Shown in pieces: positions 27,676 to 37,581 of a stretch of 64,000 bases of DNA. Positions within the stretch are counted from its first letter, which is position 1; the number at the start of each line of letters is the position of its first letter. Below the pieces are notes generated by a model. That model did not search any database. It was not told the DNA's origin and worked only from the letters and a program-made list of their open reading frames with translations. The DNA lies in the NCBI RefSeq assembly GCF_005503355.1, contig NZ_SCMK01000018.1, positions 1 to 64,000 on the forward strand, written 5' to 3'. Source of the stretch: Sphingomonas sp. 1F27F7B. Its GTDB lineage: Bacteria > Pseudomonadota > Alphaproteobacteria > Sphingomonadales > Sphingomonadaceae. The translations under genes and the position numbers were made by a program.

Positions 27676-28436
27676 TTGGAACTCGGCCGCTCCTTGGCAA
27701 AGGCCAGCGCGAACATCCGCCAGCCGCCCGGCGTGCGGATCACCAGTGCGCGATCGGTCCATTCGCTGCCGTCGGTGCCGCGGAAGGACCAGCGCGCGGT
27801 GCCGATGCTGCCGCGCGCATCGACCACCATCGAGGTCGGCACTGCCGGGCTGCCGCCGGAAGTCGATCTGCGGGCGACATAGCGCGCCTGCCATTCGGCG
27901 AGCGTGGCCGCGACGAATTCGCCGCCCTCGACCGTCATCACCAGGGCGCGCGGATCGATGCTGTGGGCGAGCAGCGCGTCGTCCCAGGCACGGTCGGCGG
28001 CGAGCTTGGCATCGACGGCCTGCCGCACGCCTTCGTCGGCGCCCGGATCGGGGCGGGCCCGGTCTTGGCAGAGCTTGCCGACGATCCGCCAGCCCTGTGC
28101 GAGCCGGGCGAGCAGGAGGTAATCGGTATATTCCTTGTCGCCGCGCACCGAGATCGTGCGCGCCACCGATGTGGTCGCGCCGCTGTCGAGCCAGCTTATC
28201 CGAGTGGAAATCGGGCCGTCGGGCGCCTTGCCGGTGCGCATGCGCTGCTTCCACTCGCCTTGGCTGGTCGCGCGAACCGTCGCACCGTCGGTGCAATACA
28301 TGATCGCGCTCGGCTGGAACGCGGCCGCCAGCTTCACCGGGTCGTTCGCCGCGATGGCGGCGGCATAGGCGTCGATCGCCGCGCCGGGCGTCGCGAAATC
28401 CTGTGTGAGCATGGCCGCGAACATCGTCATCAGCAT
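27672..28436 (-). CDS. Exported protein with two NTF2/SnoaL-like domains
   Basis: This protein has 254 residues from ATG 28436, which follows AAGGAGA at correct spacing; the frame is open 16 codons further. A short hydrophobic N-terminus (MFAAMLTQDFATPG) may be a weak signal peptide. Two similar halves follow. The first starts at about AAIDAYAAAIAANDPVKLAAAFQ, with a strand pair ending DYLLLARLAQGWRIVGKLC. The second starts near AVDAKLAADRAWDDALLA and ends RALVIRTPGGWRMFALAFA. This is the layout of a duplicated SnoaL/NTF2 fold. Function is unknown. It is divergent from the LysR regulator, which may control it. Confidence 0.7.
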   Translation of the reverse strand: MLMTMFAAMLTQDFATPGAAIDAYAAAIAANDPVKLAAAFQPSAIMYCTDGATVRATSQGEWKQRMRTGKAPDGPISTRISWLDSGATTSVARTISVRGDKEYTDYLLLARLAQGWRIVGKLCQDRARPDPGADEGVRQAVDAKLAADRAWDDALLAHSIDPRALVMTVEGGEFVAATLAEWQARYVARRSTSGGSPAVPTSMVVDARGSIGTARWSFRGTDGSEWTDRALVIRTPGGWRMFALAFAKERPSSN

Positions 28437-28523
28437 CGCCGGTCTCCTTCGTCCGCCAGCCATAGCGATTTGCCGATCGTTCAAATATTAGTAAGATACA
28501 TCGATATCGCTCGGGAAAACGGA

Positions 28524-29366
28524 ATGAAGATCGACTTGCGCCGGGCCGCCGCCTTCCATGCCGTGGCGCGGGCGGGCGGGATCAACGCGGCGGCCCGGAT
28601 CGAAGGGAGGTCGCCGCCGTCGATCCATGCCGATTTCCGGCGTTTCGAGCGGGATGCGGGCGTGCCGCTGGCCGAGCGCGTCGGCCGCCGGCTGCGGCTC
28701 ACGCCCGAGGGGCGGGCCCTGTACGAAGCGATCGACCGGGCACTGGCCGAAGTCGCGCATGCCGCCGAGCAGGTCCGCAGCGAAGCCCCGGCGGTGGTGC
28801 CGCTGCGTATCGGTTGCGTCACCGGCTTCGGCCGATACCGCCTGGCCCCCCGGCTCTTCCGCGACGCCGAGAGCGCTCGCCGCATCGTCTTCCGCATGGG
28901 CTCGCACGACCAGATCATCGACTGGCTCGGCGCCGGCGTGATCGATCTGGGAGTCACTTATCGCGGCGTGGCGGCAACGCCGATCGAGAGCGTCGCGGTC
29001 GCCGAGGAAGCGCTATGGCTGATCGGGGCCGCCGGCGATCCGCCCGGCCGCGAAGGTCTCTCCCAGATGCCGTGCATCGTCTATGACGAATATGAATATG
29101 TGTTCGGGCGCTGGTTCGATCAGGTGCTGGAGGCGCAACCGGCTGCCCTGACGATCCGCGATCACTGCAACGAGCTGGAGGAGGCGCTGCTCGGCGTGCG
29201 CGCGGGGCGGGGCTTCACGATCGCGCCCGAGGATGCGGCGCGGGCCTTTGGTTTCGCGCCGTGCGGGCCGGTGGCGCGCAACACGCTCATCCTGTGCGGC
29301 ATGGGCAATCGCCTGGCATCCGAGGATGCCCGCTGGATCGCCGGGCTTGCAGGGGCGTCGGGCTGA
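28524..29366 (+). CDS. LysR-family transcriptional regulator
   Basis: This protein has 280 residues, with the N-terminal winged helix MKIDLRRAAAFHAVARAGG then AARIEGRSPPSIHADFRRFE. A LysR substrate-binding domain starts at about residue 92 (VVPLRIGCVTGFG). The DNA-binding part keeps the LysR spacing although residues are unusual. The ATG at 28524 follows AAAACGGA; the long open frame upstream is antisense to the NTF2-like gene and is not coding. The gap to that gene contains AT-rich ATACATCGATAT, a possible T-N11-A site. Its stop (29366) directly abuts the convergent aldo/keto reductase stop. Confidence 0.88.
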   Translation: MKIDLRRAAAFHAVARAGGINAAARIEGRSPPSIHADFRRFERDAGVPLAERVGRRLRLTPEGRALYEAIDRALAEVAHAAEQVRSEAPAVVPLRIGCVTGFGRYRLAPRLFRDAESARRIVFRMGSHDQIIDWLGAGVIDLGVTYRGVAATPIESVAVAEEALWLIGAAGDPPGREGLSQMPCIVYDEYEYVFGRWFDQVLEAQPAALTIRDHCNELEEALLGVRAGRGFTIAPEDAARAFGFAPCGPVARNTLILCGMGNRLASEDARWIAGLAGASG

Positions 29367-30314
29367 TCAGGCGCCGGCGACCGTGAGCCGGTCGCGCTGT
29401 TCGCTGCTGAGCGCCAGGTTCAGGCTGCCGGCGAGCTCCTCGACCTGCGCGACCGAAGTCGCGCTGGCGATCGGTGCCGTCACGCCCGGTTGCGTCGCGA
29501 GCCAGGCCAGGGCGATCTGGGCGAGCGTCGCGCCGGTCTCGGCTGCGATCTCGTCCATGACGGCCAGGACGGCGGGCCCCTTGCCCTGCATGAACGCGGT
29601 CATCCGGCCGCCGCGCACGCTCTTCCCCAGATCGGTTTCCGACCGGTACTTGCCGGTGAGATAGCCGGAGGCGAGCCCGTAATAGGGCACGCAGCCGATA
29701 TTGTGGCCGACGCACAGGTCCTGCAACTCGCCCTCGAACTTGTGGCGGCTGACGAGGTTGTACTCGTTCTGCAGCGCGCGATAGTGCGGCAGACCGTCAC
29801 GCGTGGCGATGTCGAGCGCGGATTTTAGCCGCGCGGCATGGAAGTTGGAGGCGCCGATCGCCCGGACCTTGCCGGCGCGGATCAGCCGGTCGAACGCGGC
29901 GAGCGCTTCCTCCTGCGGCACGGCGTCGTCGTCCTGATGCGCGAAATACAGGTCGATCGTCTCGACGCCGAGGCGTTGGAGGCTCGCATCGCACGCCGCG
30001 GCGATGCGCGCCGGCGCAAGCTTGCTGCCGCCCTCGCCGTCGAGCATGCCGACCTTGGTCGCGACCTTCACTGCGCCGCGCTTGCCCGAACGCCTGAGCC
30101 ATTCGCCGATGATCGCCTCGGATTCGCCGCCCCGATGGCCGGGGACCCAGGCCGAATAGACATCGGCGGTGTCGATCAGCATGCCGCCGGCTTCGGCGAA
30201 GCGGTCGAGCACCGCGAAGCTGGTCGCCTTGTCGGCGGTCCAGCCGAAGACGTTGCCGCCCAGGATCAGCGGTGGCGTCTCGATTCCGCTCGTGCCCAGT
30301 TGCCGCATGCTCAT
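29367..30314 (-). CDS. Aldo/keto reductase
   Basis: This 315-residue NADPH-dependent reductase has the (beta/alpha)8 fold. The catalytic tetrad is Asp48 (LIDTADVYS), Tyr53, Lys87 (KVATKVG) and His126 (YFAHQD). The cofactor end of the barrel shows GCVPYYGLASGYLTGKYR and the C-terminal APIASATSVAQVEELAGSL. It belongs to the YajO/PdxI/AKR11-like group. The ATG overlaps the stop of the small lipoprotein gene as ATGA, so it is co-translated with it. The physiological substrate is unknown. Confidence 0.92.
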   Translation of the reverse strand: MSMRQLGTSGIETPPLILGGNVFGWTADKATSFAVLDRFAEAGGMLIDTADVYSAWVPGHRGGESEAIIGEWLRRSGKRGAVKVATKVGMLDGEGGSKLAPARIAAACDASLQRLGVETIDLYFAHQDDDAVPQEEALAAFDRLIRAGKVRAIGASNFHAARLKSALDIATRDGLPHYRALQNEYNLVSRHKFEGELQDLCVGHNIGCVPYYGLASGYLTGKYRSETDLGKSVRGGRMTAFMQGKGPAVLAVMDEIAAETGATLAQIALAWLATQPGVTAPIASATSVAQVEELAGSLNLALSSEQRDRLTVAGA

Positions 30315-30475
30315 TCCGCTGCTCCGTTGGACTGGCTCGCATTCGCGTCGATCGCGGCGGCCGCCGCGTCGAGCTGGCGGGATTCGCCTGCGCTCAGGCC
30401 GCCCTGCGCGTCGTCGGATCCGCTGCGGCCACAGGCGGCGAGGGCGAGCAGGAAGAGGAGAGGGGCGAACCGCAT
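30311..30475 (-). CDS. Small lipoprotein, 54 residues
   Basis: This protein starts MRFAPLLFLLALAACGRSGS: a lipoprotein signal with lipobox LAAC, Cys15 being the lipidated residue. The mature part is about 40 residues, acidic and Ala-rich (LDAAAAAIDANASQSNGAAE). It overlaps the aldo/keto reductase start by ATGA and begins 3 bases after the stop of a similar lipoprotein gene. The two are probably related in origin. The role is unknown; such short lipoproteins are usually tethered to the outer membrane. Confidence 0.7.
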   Translation of the reverse strand: MRFAPLLFLLALAACGRSGSDDAQGGLSAGESRQLDAAAAAIDANASQSNGAAE

Positions 30476-30478
30476 GGA

Positions 30479-30733
30479 TCAGTCGGTGATCTCGTCGCCC
30501 GAGCCTTCGCCCGCGGTATTGCCGACCGGCACGGCGTGGTCATAATTGCTCTCGGCGGCGGCGAAGGCGGCATTCTCGGCAGCGTTCACGTCGCTCACTG
30601 CCTCGCCCATCGTGTTGCTGTCGCCCGCGACCGATTCATTGGCCTCGGCCGCTTCGTTCTTCGCCTTGTTGCCGCAGGCCGAAAGCCCGAGCGCCGCGAC
30701 GACCGCGAGCGGGAGGAAAAGCGCCTTGCGCAT
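30479..30733 (-). CDS. Small lipoprotein, 84 residues
   Basis: This protein has signal sequence MRKALFLPLAVVAALGLSAC with lipobox LSAC (Cys20). The mature part is acidic, with repeated Ala, Glu, Asn and Asp and a central SDVNAAENAAFAAAES helix. AAAGGGGA lies 8 bases before the ATG at 30733. It heads a three-gene transcript with the second lipoprotein and the aldo/keto reductase. No domain is recognised. Confidence 0.75.
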   Translation of the reverse strand: MRKALFLPLAVVAALGLSACGNKAKNEAAEANESVAGDSNTMGEAVSDVNAAENAAFAAAESNYDHAVPVGNTAGEGSGDEITD

Positions 30734-30812
30734 GGATGCGTCCCCTTTGCCGGAATGGTTCGCGCAAGGGCTAACCGAGGGACGGACTCGCACGCAAGGC
30801 GCATGCGGTGCG

Positions 30813-30841
30813 TTGACCGCATATAAAGATATCTTTATATC
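30813..30841 (+). promoter_or_regulatory. Promoter and 20-bp palindromic operator of the methionine-cycle operon
   Basis: ATATAAAGATATCTTTATAT at 30821-30840 is a perfect palindrome. TTGACC (30813-30818) and TATATC (30836-30841) are spaced by 17 bases as -35 and -10, so the operator covers the spacer and -10. The expected start of transcription, about 30848, is only a few bases before the GTG start codon, suggesting a leaderless or nearly leaderless message. It is the expected site for the ArsR-type regulator encoded next. Confidence 0.82.
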
Positions 30842-30851
30842 TACAATCGCC

Positions 30852-31805
30852 GTGCAACAAGCCCTAGCCATCTTCCGTGCCCTTGCCGATTCGACGCGGT
30901 TGCGCATCCTTGCGCTCGTCCGCTCGATGGAGCTGAGCGTGGGCGAGCTGGCGCAAGTGCTGGGGCAGAGCCAGCCGCGCGTCTCGCGCCATGTGAAGAT
31001 ATTGTGCGATGCCGCGCTGCTCGAGCGGCGCAAGGAAGGCAGCTGGGTGTTCGTCGGCCTGGGCGATGCGGCCAGGGTCGGTCCGGTGCTCGCCGCGCTC
31101 GACGCATTGAGCGAGGCCGATCACTGGATGGTGGCCGACGAAGCGCGGCTCGCCGCGGTGCGCGCCGACCGGGCGAGTGCGGCGGCGGACTGGTTCGAGA
31201 GCAATGCCGGCGAATGGGACGCGATCCGCTCGCTCCACGTCGCCGAGAGCGAAGTCGAGGCGGCGATGGCCGCGGCGCTGGGCGATGCGCCGGTTGGCTG
31301 CCTCCTCGACATCGGCACCGGCACCGGCCGCATGCTCGAGCTGTTCGCGCCGCGTGCCGAGCGCGCGCTAGGCATCGACCGGTCGAGCGAGATGCTGCGC
31401 CTTGCGCGTGCGAAGCTTTCCGAGCAGGGGCTGGCCAATGCCGAGCTGCGGCAGGCGGACCTCTATGCGCTGCCGCTGCAGGATGGCGGAGCCGACCTCG
31501 CGATCCTGCACCATGTCCTCCATTTCGCGCAGCAGCCTGGCGCGGCGATCGGCGAGGCGGCGCGCGTGCTGGCGCCCGGCGGCCGGCTGCTCATCGCCGA
31601 TTTCGCGCCGCACGAGCGCGAGGAGCTGCGGCAGAGGGACGCGCATACGCGCCTCGGCTTCTCGGACGAGCAGGTGCTCGGCTGGTTCGAGGCGCATGGG
31701 CTCGCGCCGGTGAAGGTGGAGACGCTGGAGGGTGGCGAGCTGACGGTGAAATTGTGGCTCGGTCGCAAGACGGGCGAAGAGAAGCAAGGGGTGAAGGCCG
31801 CATGA
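30852..31805 (+). CDS. ArsR-family regulator fused to a SAM-dependent methyltransferase (SahR-like)
   Basis: This 317-residue protein starts at GTG 30852 (MQQALAIFRALADSTRLRIL). Residues 1-85 are an ArsR winged helix with LSVGELAQVLGQSQPRVSRHVKIL as recognition region. From about residue 140 a class I methyltransferase domain has SAM-binding LLDIGTGTGRMLEL and a later LAPGGRLLIADF. Proteins of this design next to metF and metH in Proteobacteria have been assigned as SahR, a regulator of the methionine/SAH cycle; the methyltransferase fold may serve as the SAH/SAM sensor. Its stop overlaps the metF start (ATGA). No ribosome binding site precedes the GTG, in line with leaderless translation. 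Confidence 0.88.
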   Translation: MQQALAIFRALADSTRLRILALVRSMELSVGELAQVLGQSQPRVSRHVKILCDAALLERRKEGSWVFVGLGDAARVGPVLAALDALSEADHWMVADEARLAAVRADRASAAADWFESNAGEWDAIRSLHVAESEVEAAMAAALGDAPVGCLLDIGTGTGRMLELFAPRAERALGIDRSSEMLRLARAKLSEQGLANAELRQADLYALPLQDGGADLAILHHVLHFAQQPGAAIGEAARVLAPGGRLLIADFAPHEREELRQRDAHTRLGFSDEQVLGWFEAHGLAPVKVETLEGGELTVKLWLGRKTGEEKQGVKAA

Positions 31806-32716
31806 CTATCATAGACCCGCTGGCGGCGCCGCTGTTCGCGGACGTGGCGGGCGACATCGACATGAGCTTCGAATTCTTTCCGCCTAAGACGGAGAAGATG
31901 GAGGAGACGCTGTGGGAGTCGGTCGAGACGCTGCGCCCATTGGGGCCGCGTTTCGTGAGCGTGACCTATGGCGCGGGCGGATCGACGCGCGAGCGGACGC
32001 ACAACACGGTGGCGCGGATCGCGCGCGAAACGGCGATCCCGGCGGCAGCGCACCTCACCTGCGTCGAGGCGACCAGGGAAGAGATCGACCAGGTCGCGCA
32101 CGAATATTGGGCGGCGGGCGTGCGCCACATCGTCGCGCTGCGCGGCGATCCGCCGCGGGCGGGCGAGAAGTACCGCACGCATCCGGGCGGCTATGAGAAT
32201 GCGGCGGACCTGGTGGCGGGGCTGCGCAGGCTCCATCCGTTCGAGATCTCGGTCGCGGCCTATCCCGAATGCCATCCGGATTCGCCGAACCAGGCGGCGG
32301 ACCTCGACAATCTGAAGCGCAAGATCGACGCGGGCGCGACCCGGGCGATCACCCAGTTCTTCTTCGAGCCCGAGACGTTCCTGCGTTTCCGCGACGATGC
32401 GGCCAAGGCGGGGATCGATGCGGAGATCGTGCCGGGCATCATGCCGGTAATGAGCTTTGCCAGCGTGGTGCGCATGGCGGGCATGTGCGGAACCCAGGTG
32501 CCGGGCTGGATGGAGCGGCTGTTCGAAGGGCTGGACGAGCATCCCGCCGCCCGCCAGCTGGTGGCGGCGACGCTGGCGGCGGAGCTGTGCCGCAAGCTCT
32601 ATGCCGGCGGCGTGCGCCAGTTCCATTTCTACACGCTCAACCGCGCCGAGCTGAGCTACGCGATCTGCCACTTGCTGGGCGTGCGGCCGAAGGTGGCGGC
32701 GCTGGCGGCGGCATGA
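31802..32716 (+). CDS. metF: 5,10-methylenetetrahydrofolate reductase
   Basis: This FAD enzyme reduces methylene-THF to methyl-THF, the methyl donor for methionine synthase. It has 304 residues (E. coli 296). Family signatures are MSFEFFPPKTEKMEETLW at the start, VSVTYGAGGSTRERT, the folate/FAD Asp in ALRGDPP, and ITQFFFEPETFLRF. The ATG is within the ATGA overlap with the regulator gene, which argues for co-regulation. It is followed by a palindromic repeat and then metH. Confidence 0.97.
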   Translation: MTIIDPLAAPLFADVAGDIDMSFEFFPPKTEKMEETLWESVETLRPLGPRFVSVTYGAGGSTRERTHNTVARIARETAIPAAAHLTCVEATREEIDQVAHEYWAAGVRHIVALRGDPPRAGEKYRTHPGGYENAADLVAGLRRLHPFEISVAAYPECHPDSPNQAADLDNLKRKIDAGATRAITQFFFEPETFLRFRDDAAKAGIDAEIVPGIMPVMSFASVVRMAGMCGTQVPGWMERLFEGLDEHPAARQLVAATLAAELCRKLYAGGVRQFHFYTLNRAELSYAICHLLGVRPKVAALAAA

Positions 32717-32723
32717 ATCTGAT

Positions 32724-32853
32724 CCTCTCCGGCGCGGGGAGGGGAAGCGCGACGCGCAGCGGCGTGGTGGAGGGGGCTCTCCACCAGCGGATCGGAATGC
32801 GGAGAGCCCCCTCCACCATGTTTCGCATGGTCCCCCTCCCCGTGCCGGGGAGG
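32724..32853. repeat. Long palindromic repeat between metF and metH
   Basis: TGGTGGAGGGGGCTCTCC (32765-32782) and its exact complement (32801-32818) are separated by 18 bases. Imperfect outer arms (around 32724-32744 and 32832-32853, CTCCCC/GGGGAG type) extend the structure. The stem would form in the mRNA of the operon 12 bases before metH and could reduce read-through or protect the metF message. Confidence 0.75.
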
Positions 32854-32864
32854 ATCGAGGAACG

Positions 32865-33914
32865 ATGATGACTGCACGCGAGAAACTGCTGGCCGAAGCC
32901 GCCAAGCGCATCCTGATCACCGACGGGGCGTTCGGCACCGAGATCCAGAACTGGAAGCTCGACGAGGCCGCCTATGCCGGCGATCTCGGCCTCGGCCATG
33001 ACCAGAAGGGCAATAACGACATTCTCGCGCTGACCATGCCCGAGGTGCCGGCGTCGATCCACCGCGCCTATTTCGAGGCGGGGGCGGACATCGCCGAGAC
33101 CAACACCTTCTCGGCCAACCGGATCAGCCAGGCCGATTACGGTGCCGAGCATCTGGTGCGCGAGATCAATGTCGAAAGCGCCAGGCTCGCCCGCTCGATC
33201 GCCGATGAGTTCGAGGCGAAGGATGGTCGCCCGCGCTTCGTTGCCGGCGCGCTGGGACCGACCAACAAGACGCTCTCGCTCAGTCCCGACGTCAACGATC
33301 CGGGCTATCGCGAGATAGATTTCGATTACCTCAAGCATGTCTATCGCGAGCAGATCGACGCGCTGGTCGAGGGCGGGATCGACTTCGTGCTGATCGAGAC
33401 GGTGTTCGACACGCTCAACGCCAAGGCGGGGATCATGGCGGCGATCGAAGCGGGCGAGGCGCTGGGCCGCGATTTGCCGATCATGCTGTCGATGACGCTC
33501 ACCGACCTCAGCGGCCGCAACTTGTCGGGCCATACCGTCGAGGCGTTCTGGCACGCGGTGCGCCATGCGAAGCCGGTGACGATCGGGCTCAACTGCTCGT
33601 TCGGCGCCGAGCAGCTGCGCCCGCACGTCAAGACGCTGTCGGCGCTCTGCGACACGCTGATCATGGTCTATCCGAACGCCGGCCTGCCCAACGAGCTGGG
33701 TGCCTATGACGAAGCGCCGGTGACCACCGCCGGGCTGGTCAAGGAATGGGCCGATGCGGGCCAGGTCAACGTGCTCGGCGGCTGCTGCGGCTCGACGCCG
33801 GCGCACATCAAGGCGATCGCGGACGCGGTGGCGAGCCTTCCCCCGCGCCCGATCCCGACCCCGGAGGTGCGGACGCGGCTGGCCGGGCTCGAGCCGTTCA
33901 CCATGGGGGCATGA
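32865..33914 (+). CDS. metH: Methionine synthase, homocysteine-binding half (split MetH)
   Basis: This 349-residue protein equals the N-terminal homocysteine S-methyltransferase domain of cobalamin-dependent MetH. It has ITDGAFGTEIQ, ADIAETNTFSANR, a zinc Cys in GLNCSFGA and the paired zinc Cys in LGGCCGSTPAH near the C-terminus. It supplies zinc-activated homocysteine to the cobalamin half encoded 550 bases downstream. Two adjacent ATGs (32865, 32868) follow GAGGA. The stop overlaps the GNAT gene start by ATGA. The split is clean at a domain border, so it is a functional two-subunit form, not a broken gene. Confidence 0.93.
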   Translation: MMTAREKLLAEAAKRILITDGAFGTEIQNWKLDEAAYAGDLGLGHDQKGNNDILALTMPEVPASIHRAYFEAGADIAETNTFSANRISQADYGAEHLVREINVESARLARSIADEFEAKDGRPRFVAGALGPTNKTLSLSPDVNDPGYREIDFDYLKHVYREQIDALVEGGIDFVLIETVFDTLNAKAGIMAAIEAGEALGRDLPIMLSMTLTDLSGRNLSGHTVEAFWHAVRHAKPVTIGLNCSFGAEQLRPHVKTLSALCDTLIMVYPNAGLPNELGAYDEAPVTTAGLVKEWADAGQVNVLGGCCGSTPAHIKAIADAVASLPPRPIPTPEVRTRLAGLEPFTMGA

Positions 33915-34441
33915 GCATGGCGGAACCGCAGCCATGGAGCATCCGCGAGGCGGGCGCCGACGACATCGCCGCGCTCTCGCTCGTGGCGAGCGCCACTTTC
34001 CTTGAAACCTTCGCGGGCGTGCTGCCCGGCGCGGCGATCGTCGCGCATTGCGCCAATGCCTATGCGCCCGAACGCTTCGCCGATTATTTCGCCAGCGGCA
34101 GCCGTGGCTGGATCCTCGAGGCGGCGCCGGGCGGCGCGCCCGTCGGCTTCGCGCAGTTGACCGCGCCTGACCTGCCCGGCGCGGTGCCGGGGGATATCGA
34201 GCTCAAGCGCATCTACCTGCTCTCCCGCTTCCACGGGTCCGGCGCGGGCGCGGCACTGATGGCGGCGGCGGTGGCCGGTGCGGCCGGGCATGGGCGGCTG
34301 CTGCTCGGCGTCTATGCGCGCAACGCCCGCGCGCTCGCCTTTTACGGGAAACAGGGTTTCGTGCCGATGGCCGAGCGCCGCTTCGACGTGGGCGGACAGC
34401 TTTTCGACGATGTCGTGCTGGCCCGTCCGCTCGCGGCCTGA
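33911..34441 (+). CDS. GNAT-family N-acetyltransferase
   Basis: This 176-residue acetyltransferase has the acetyl-CoA-binding region LKRIYLLSRFHGSGAGAALMAAA, with R-x-x-G-x-G/A in modified form (FHGSGAGA). The late beta strand LLLGVYARNARALAFYGKQGF is typical of the fold. The ATG (33911) overlaps the stop of the N-terminal metH gene; another ATG is two codons later. It sits in the middle of the methionine operon between both metH halves, so it should be expressed with them. The acceptor substrate, an amine or N-terminus, is unknown. Confidence 0.88.
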   Translation: MSMAEPQPWSIREAGADDIAALSLVASATFLETFAGVLPGAAIVAHCANAYAPERFADYFASGSRGWILEAAPGGAPVGFAQLTAPDLPGAVPGDIELKRIYLLSRFHGSGAGAALMAAAVAGAAGHGRLLLGVYARNARALAFYGKQGFVPMAERRFDVGGQLFDDVVLARPLAA

Positions 34442-34462
34442 ACCTTTGAACAGAAAAGAGAA

Positions 34463-37078
<2,616 letters not shown>

Positions 37079-37096
37079 GGCCGGCCGCGCCGCCGT

Positions 37097-37399
37097 TCAG
37101 GGCTGGGTATACTGGCCCTTGGTCCAGCCCGGGGTGCCCGGGTCGGAGCAATATTCGGTGGTGACGTTGGCGTTGGTCACATAGAGGCGGAGGTGCTGCC
37201 CGGCCGAATCCGCCCAGGTGACGATCGATGCCTGGGAGCCGGGGAAGGTTGCGCCGATGGTCCAGCCATTGCCGTCCGCGCATTGCTCGGTGATCGTGTA
37301 GCCGTCGCTCGAATAGACGCGGATGTGCAGCGCATGGGCGCTGTCGAACCAGCTCGTCGAGCACGTGCTGATCGGATAGCTCGGATTGTCTCCAGACAT
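37097..37399 (-). CDS. RSL/AAL-type two-repeat beta-propeller lectin
   Basis: This 100-residue protein (MSGDNPSYPISTCSTSW start, GGGAGG at good distance) is made of two ~40-residue repeats. Repeat 1 has Trp17, LHIRVYSSDG with Arg27, Glu38, Cys40 and GNGWTIGA. Repeat 2 has Trp62, LRLYVTN with Arg71, Glu82, Cys84 and GWTKGQY. This follows the pattern of the Ralstonia fucose lectin RSL and fungal AAL: HIRVY, ITExC, DGxGWxxGA. RSL trimerises into a six-bladed propeller. The Arg and Glu that hold fucose and the last Trp are kept. The Trp of CWDG is Ala or Ser here, so sugar preference may differ. There is no signal peptide, as in RSL. Confidence 0.8.
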   Translation of the reverse strand: MSGDNPSYPISTCSTSWFDSAHALHIRVYSSDGYTITEQCADGNGWTIGATFPGSQASIVTWADSAGQHLRLYVTNANVTTEYCSDPGTPGWTKGQYTQP

Positions 37400-37581
37400 A
37401 GAACCTCCCTGTGCGGTTCGCGTCCCCTGAGGCGAACCGCGGGGAAGCTCCCGCGTACGCCGCGCCGGCGCAATCGCCATTGCGTCCGGATCGGTGCGGC
37501 GTGGCCGGATCGATCTGGATTGGTTCGGCATCGTGCGCCATCTGGTAACCTTGTGCGTTCGTCACGATCGCCGGAGCCCGC

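Noticed and set aside
27642..29366. 574-residue version of the LysR regulator
   Set aside because: The N-terminal half would be antisense to the NTF2-like gene; the LysR domain begins exactly at the ATG at 28524.
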